Positions 1 through 5,158 of a stretch of DNA of 5,158 nucleotides are shown in pieces. The DNA comes from an uncultured Burkholderiales bacterium (GTDB taxonomy: Bacteria; Pseudomonadota; Gammaproteobacteria; Burkholderiales; Burkholderiaceae), in the NCBI GenBank assembly GCA_946480465.1, contig CAMLJY010000181.1, positions 1 through 5,158 of the forward strand, written 5' to 3'. Position 1 is the first letter of the stretch; each line of letters starts with the position of its first letter. The notes under the pieces are model-generated. The model did no database searches and was not told the origin of the DNA. It saw only the letters and a list, made by a program, of their open reading frames with translations. A program made the position numbers and the translations under genes.

Positions 1-16
1 CGCCGATGTCTTTTGT

Positions 17-20
17 GGAG
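17..20 (+). promoter_or_regulatory. Ribosome binding site deciding the fimV TTG start
   Basis: GGAG lies five bases ahead of the TTG at 26. The reading frame of fimV has no stop between position 2 and that TTG, so length alone does not fix the start. This Shine-Dalgarno match, together with the Lys-Lys-Arg signal peptide that begins right after the TTG, is what favours it. No ATG or GTG in the same frame is visible upstream within the window. Confidence 0.6.
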
Positions 21-25
21 ACGCC

Positions 26-2563
<2,538 letters not shown>

Positions 2564-2613
2564 TCGCATCGCGTGCACGGCCGCTCCTTCGGCGGTCGGG
2601 CGCCGGCCTCTCC

Positions 2614-3402
2614 ATGTCCGCTCGCATCGCCCTCGGCGTCAGCTACCGCGGCGGTGCCTATCAGGGCTGGCAGAGCCAGCCGGGTGGCCGCACCGTGCAG
2701 GATCACCTCGAGCGTGCGCTCAGCGCTTTCGCGGATCAGCCGATCACCACGCTGTGCGCCGGCCGCACGGATGCCGGCGTGCACGGCCTGAACCAGGTCG
2801 TCCACCTGGACAGCCCGGTCACGCGCGACGCCTTCAGTTGGGTGCGGGGCACCAACAGGTTCCTGCCGGCGGACATTGCCGTGCAGTGGTGCCGCCCGGT
2901 GGCCGACGACTTCCATGCGCGCAACAGCGCCCGCAGCCGGCGCTATCGCTACCTGCTGCTGGAGTCCCCGGTTCGGCCGGCCCTGGAGTCGGGCCAGGTC
3001 GGGTGGGTGTTTCGGCCGCTGGATGGCGGACGCCTGCGCGACGCGGCGGCGCGGCTGCTCGGCGAGCATGACTTCACCTCGTTTCGCTCGTCGGAATGCC
3101 AGGCGGCCAGCCCGGTGAAGACGCTCTACGCCATCGAGGTGAGCCGCCGCGGCGCGTACTGGCGCCTGGACTTCCACGGCAACGCCTTCCTGCACCACAT
3201 GATCCGCAACCTGATGGGTTGCCTGGTCGCCGTCGGTAGCGGCCGCCAGCCGCCGTCTTGGATCGACACCGTGCTCGCCGCGCGAGATCGTGACGCCGCG
3301 GCCCCCACCTTTGCCGCGGACGGCCTGTACTTCGTCGGCCCGCAGTACGATGCCCGGCACGAGATCCCCGGGCACACGCCGGCCATGGACTGGTTCGCGT
3401 AG
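2614..3402 (+). CDS. truA: tRNA pseudouridine(38-40) synthase TruA
   Basis: This is a 262-residue cytoplasmic enzyme that converts uridine to pseudouridine at positions 38, 39 and 40 in the anticodon stem-loop of tRNAs. No cofactor is known for the family. Seen directly: the opening ALGVSYRGGAYQGWQSQPGG strand, the catalytic loop CAGRTDAGVHG at 48-58 with the nucleophile Asp53, RGTNRFLP at 78-85, FHAR at 100-103, the active-site Tyr111 in SRRYRYLL, GEHDFTSF at 150-157, FLHHMIRN at 192-199, and a C-terminal GLYFVGPQYD. The length is typical. The two halves of the TruA fold are both present and intact. ATG 2614 is the only good start, since no in-frame ATG or GTG lies between it and the end of fimV, although no strong Shine-Dalgarno sequence precedes it. 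The gene follows fimV by 50 bases and precedes trpF by 53, consistent with one transcript. Confidence 0.97.
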   Translation: MSARIALGVSYRGGAYQGWQSQPGGRTVQDHLERALSAFADQPITTLCAGRTDAGVHGLNQVVHLDSPVTRDAFSWVRGTNRFLPADIAVQWCRPVADDFHARNSARSRRYRYLLLESPVRPALESGQVGWVFRPLDGGRLRDAAARLLGEHDFTSFRSSECQAASPVKTLYAIEVSRRGAYWRLDFHGNAFLHHMIRNLMGCLVAVGSGRQPPSWIDTVLAARDRDAAAPTFAADGLYFVGPQYDARHEIPGHTPAMDWFA

Positions 3403-3444
3403 TCCCACCGACCCGAGCCGCGGCCGCGCGACCGGGTCCGAGCT

Positions 3445-3450
3445 GGTGAG
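3445..3450 (+). promoter_or_regulatory. Ribosome binding site of trpF
   Basis: GGTGAG ends five bases before the ATG at 3456 and is the best Shine-Dalgarno match in the truA-trpF gap. It supports the short N-terminus beginning MTLRTRIKICGLT, which matches the usual position of the catalytic Cys about ten residues in. Confidence 0.55.
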
Positions 3451-3455
3451 AATTC

Positions 3456-4103
3456 ATGACGCTGCGAACCCGCATCAAGATCTGTGGCTTGACCCGCGAG
3501 TCCGACCTGGACACCGCTGTCGAATGCGGCGCCGACGCCGTCGGCTTCGTGCTGTACGACAAGAGCCCCCGCGCGGTCACGATCGCCCGCGCGGTCGAAC
3601 TGGCGCGCCGCCTGCCGCCCTTCGTCACGCCGGTGTGCCTGTTCGTCAATGCGACGGCGGACACCATTGCCGAAGCGGTGGCGGCAATTCCCCACGCGCT
3701 GTTGCAGTTCCATGGCGACGAGACGCCCGCCGACTGCGAGCGCGCCGGACGACCCTACCTGCGGGCTGCGCGCATGACGCCGGATCTGCCTTTGCTAGAC
3801 TTCGCATCCGCTCATGCGAGCGCCGCCGGCCTGTTGCTCGACGCCCACGTCGAAGGCTACGGCGGTGGTGGAAAGGCGTTCGATTGGTCTCTCATCCCCG
3901 CCCGCGTGCCCCTTCCGGTCGTTTTGTCTGGTGGGTTGAGTCCTGCAAACGTGATCGATGGGGTGTTGCGCGTCCGGCCCTGGGGCCTTGACGTCAGCTC
4001 GGGTGTCGAGAGCAGCAAAGGCATCAAGGATGCCGTGCTGGTCCGGCGCTTCTGCGAGGCGGTGCGCGAAGCCGACGCCCGCATCGCCGACGCGGACAGC
4101 TGA
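3456..4103 (+). CDS. trpF: Phosphoribosylanthranilate isomerase TrpF
   Basis: This 215-residue cytoplasmic TIM-barrel enzyme catalyses the Amadori rearrangement of N-(5-phosphoribosyl)anthranilate to CdRP, the third step from chorismate to tryptophan. Seen directly: the KICGLT strand with the general base Cys10; GADAVGFVL and the following KSPRAV segment; QFHGDE at 84-89; the general acid Asp129 in LLLDAHV followed by the flexible glycine loop GYGGGGKAFDW; and the phosphate-binding LSGGL (157-161) and DVSSGVESSKGIKD (from 179) loops. Both catalytic residues and both phosphate loops are present, so the enzyme should be active. It is a stand-alone TrpF, not fused to TrpC as in enteric bacteria. 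It shares the reading frame of trpB, from which it is separated by 60 bases, and no trpC, trpD or trpE lies upstream here, so the trp genes must be split across the chromosome. Confidence 0.97.
   Translation: MTLRTRIKICGLTRESDLDTAVECGADAVGFVLYDKSPRAVTIARAVELARRLPPFVTPVCLFVNATADTIAEAVAAIPHALLQFHGDETPADCERAGRPYLRAARMTPDLPLLDFASAHASAAGLLLDAHVEGYGGGGKAFDWSLIPARVPLPVVLSGGLSPANVIDGVLRVRPWGLDVSSGVESSKGIKDAVLVRRFCEAVREADARIADADS
3774..3801 (+). promoter_or_regulatory. Candidate internal sigma70-type promoter inside trpF
   Basis: An extended -10 sequence TG-C-TAGACT (3793-3801; hexamer 4 of 6 matches to TATAAT) lies 16 bases after ATGACG (3774-3779; 4 of 6 matches to TTGACA). It sits in a locally AT-richer patch, and the coding frame there uses the pair TTG CTA for two leucines where CTG and CTC are the norm. 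If real, it would start transcription about 350 bases before trpB and could express trpB (and trpA beyond) separately from fimV-truA-trpF. Matches of this quality also occur by chance. Confidence 0.2.
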
Positions 4104-4118
4104 CGACCCGTGAACCCT

Positions 4119-4143
4119 GCGTCGCGCTTTCTACGCGCGGCGC
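4119..4143 (+). other. Strong GC-rich hairpin between trpF and trpB
   Basis: Bases 4119-4127 (GCGTCGCGC) can pair with 4135-4143 (GCGCGGCGC) in a nine-base-pair stem with one G-U pair, around a seven-base loop TTTCTAC. No run of T follows, so it is not a typical intrinsic terminator. It begins 15 bases after the trpF stop codon and could act as an mRNA stability or processing element. Stems this long are less common by chance than the shorter ones in the other gaps. Confidence 0.45.
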
Positions 4144-4144
4144 C

Positions 4145-4159
4145 GACCTTCGAGAGGTC
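4145..4159 (+). promoter_or_regulatory. Small hairpin covering the trpB ribosome binding site
   Basis: GACCT (4145-4149) can pair with AGGTC (4155-4159) around the loop TCGAG. The trpB Shine-Dalgarno sequence GAGAGG (4152-4157, six bases before the ATG) lies half in the loop and half in the 3' arm. The stem is only five base pairs, so it may only weakly reduce translation. The GAGAGG also supports ATG 4164 over the in-frame GTG at 4110. Confidence 0.35.
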
Positions 4160-4163
4160 TTTC

Positions 4164-5158
4164 ATGTTCGAGTACCACCAACCCGATGCCCGAGGGCATT
4201 TCGGGCCGTACGGCGGCAGCTTCGTCGCCGAAACCCTGGTCCATGCACTGGACGAATTGAAGGCTGCGTACGACAAGTACCGCGCCGACCCGGCCTTTCA
4301 GGCCGAGTTCCAGCACGAGTTGCAGCACTTCGTCGGCAGGCCGAGCCCTGTCTACCATGCGGCGCGCCTATCGCGTGAAATCGGTGGCGCTCAAATCCAT
4401 CTGAAGCGCGAGGACCTGAACCACACCGGCGCGCACAAGGTGAACAACACCATTGGCCAGGCGCTGCTCGCTCGCCGCATGGGCAAGCCCCGCGTGATCG
4501 CCGAAACGGGCGCCGGCCAGCACGGCGTCGCCACCGCGACCATCTGCGCCCGCTATGGCCTGGAATGCGTCGTCTACATGGGCAGCGAGGACGTGAAGCG
4601 CCAGTCGCCCAACGTCTACCGCATGCACCTGCTGGGCGCCCGCGTGGTGCCGGTGGAGTCCGGCAGCCGCACGCTGAAAGACGCGCTGAACGAGGCGCTG
4701 CGCGATTGGGTCACCAACGTGGAGAACACGTTCTACATCATCGGCACGGTCGCGGGCCCGCATCCGTACCCGGCGATGGTGCGCGACTTCCAGCGCGTGA
4801 TCGGCGACGAGTGCCTGATGCAGCTGCCGGCGCAGATCGGCCGCCAGCCTGACGCCGTGATCGCGTGCGTCGGCGGCGGCAGCAATGCGATGGGCATCTT
4901 CTACCCCTACATCGAGCAGGAGAACGTGCGCCTGATCGGCGTCGAAGCCGCGGGCCAGGGCCTGAACAGCGGCAAGCACGCGGCATCGCTGTCGGCCGGC
5001 TCACCGGGTGTCCTGCACGGCAACCGGACCTACCTGCTGCAGGACGACAACGGCCAGATCACCGAGACGCATTCGATCTCGGCCGGCCTGGACTACCCCG
5101 GCGTGGGTCCCGAGCATGCGTACCTCAAGGACATCGGCCGCGCCGAATACGTCGGCAT
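4164..5158 (+). CDS. trpB: Tryptophan synthase beta chain TrpB (3' end cut by window)
   Basis: The first 331 residues of a protein that is usually about 400 long are present; the frame stays open to the right edge. TrpB is the pyridoxal-phosphate subunit of the alpha2-beta2 tryptophan synthase and joins indole (channelled from TrpA) to L-serine. Seen directly: a [19 protein letters not shown]-terminus typical of proteobacterial TrpB; the PLP lysine Lys92 in HTGAHKVNN (Lys87 in Salmonella/E. coli numbering); the catalytic Glu114 in AETGAGQHG (Glu109 equivalent); the PLP-phosphate loop VGGGSNA at 236-242; and Asp310 in [15 protein letters not shown] (Asp305 equivalent). All key residues seen so far are intact, so this is a working main-type TrpB1. 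The start is ATG 4164, backed by GAGAGG six bases upstream; GTG 4110 is in frame but would add 18 residues not seen in relatives. It sits in tandem with trpF, and trpA is expected next. Confidence 0.97.
   Translation, partial: MFEYHQPDARGHFGPYGGSFVAETLVHALDELKAAYDKYRADPAFQAEFQHELQHFVGRPSPVYHAARLSREIGGAQIHLKREDLNHTGAHKVNNTIGQALLARRMGKPRVIAETGAGQHGVATATICARYGLECVVYMGSEDVKRQSPNVYRMHLLGARVVPVESGSRTLKDALNEALRDWVTNVENTFYIIGTVAGPHPYPAMVRDFQRVIGDECLMQLPAQIGRQPDAVIACVGGGSNAMGIFYPYIEQENVRLIGVEAAGQGLNSGKHAASLSAGSPGVLHGNRTYLLQDDNGQITETHSISAGLDYPGVGPEHAYLKDIGRAEYVG

Noticed and set aside
2647..2925. TruA substitutions: Arg12 in the YDG-like motif and Asn104 after FHAR
   Set aside because: Both positions vary among TruA proteins as I know the family. 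The catalytic Asp53 loop, Tyr111 and the C-terminal motifs are intact, so there is no reason to suspect altered function.
3410..3438. Six-base-pair stem (GACCCG with CGGGTC) and palindrome around a GCGGCCGC core in the truA-trpF gap
   Set aside because: It lacks a T run, the loop is long (17 bases), and stems of this size are common by chance at this GC content. It does not cover the trpF ribosome binding site.
3290..3991. A 233-codon plus-strand frame overlapping the truA end and trpF
   Set aside because: It is out of frame with both genes and extremely Arg/Pro-rich, and no conserved block is visible, so it is a shadow of GC-rich coding sequence.
4110..4112. In-frame GTG as an earlier trpB start
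   Set aside because: It would add 18 residues of a kind not seen in TrpB relatives, has no good Shine-Dalgarno site, and would place the strong hairpin inside the coding region. ATG 4164 has a clear GAGAGG.
4368..4979. A 203-codon minus-strand open frame opposite trpB
   Set aside because: The plus strand carries intact TrpB catalytic motifs along the same bases, and the antisense product looks like a His/Ala/Asp-rich mirror of those codons.

Overview
This window is an ordinary-looking stretch of chromosome from a high-GC (roughly 70% by eye) betaproteobacterium. It most likely comes from the order Burkholderiales, with TruA and TrpB wording closest to what I remember of the Comamonadaceae / Rubrivivax-Leptothrix side. 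That placement rests on the gene order fimV-truA-trpF-trpB, which is a known Burkholderiales arrangement, and on protein sequence style. It is inference, not a database result.

Layout: all four genes lie on the + strand in one tight convoy with gaps of about 50, 53 and 60 bases. (1) 26-2563 encodes FimV, a large inner-membrane protein with a periplasmic peptidoglycan-binding LysM domain and a cytoplasmic TPR and FimV C-terminal module. (2) 2614-3402 encodes TruA, the tRNA pseudouridine synthase acting at positions 38-40. (3) 3456-4103 encodes TrpF, phosphoribosylanthranilate isomerase. (4) 4164 to the right edge encodes the first 331 residues of TrpB, the tryptophan synthase beta chain, which is cut by the window end. 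There is no gene-free stretch longer than 60 bases. I see no tRNA, rRNA, mobile element, CRISPR array or strong terminator.

How the genes work together: TrpF and TrpB act in the same pathway (step 3 and the final step of tryptophan synthesis), and trpA is expected just beyond the right edge. FimV (type IV pilus assembly and cell-pole organisation) and TruA (tRNA modification) have no direct metabolic link to them. The close spacing and shared strand suggest at least partial co-transcription.

I found no convincing undescribed system. The points worth a second look are small: a pair of back-to-back hairpins filling the trpF-trpB gap, the second of which buries the trpB ribosome binding site; a candidate extended -10 promoter inside trpF; four acidic short motifs and a hexanucleotide tandem repeat in fimV; and a TTG start for fimV in a frame that stays open to the left edge.
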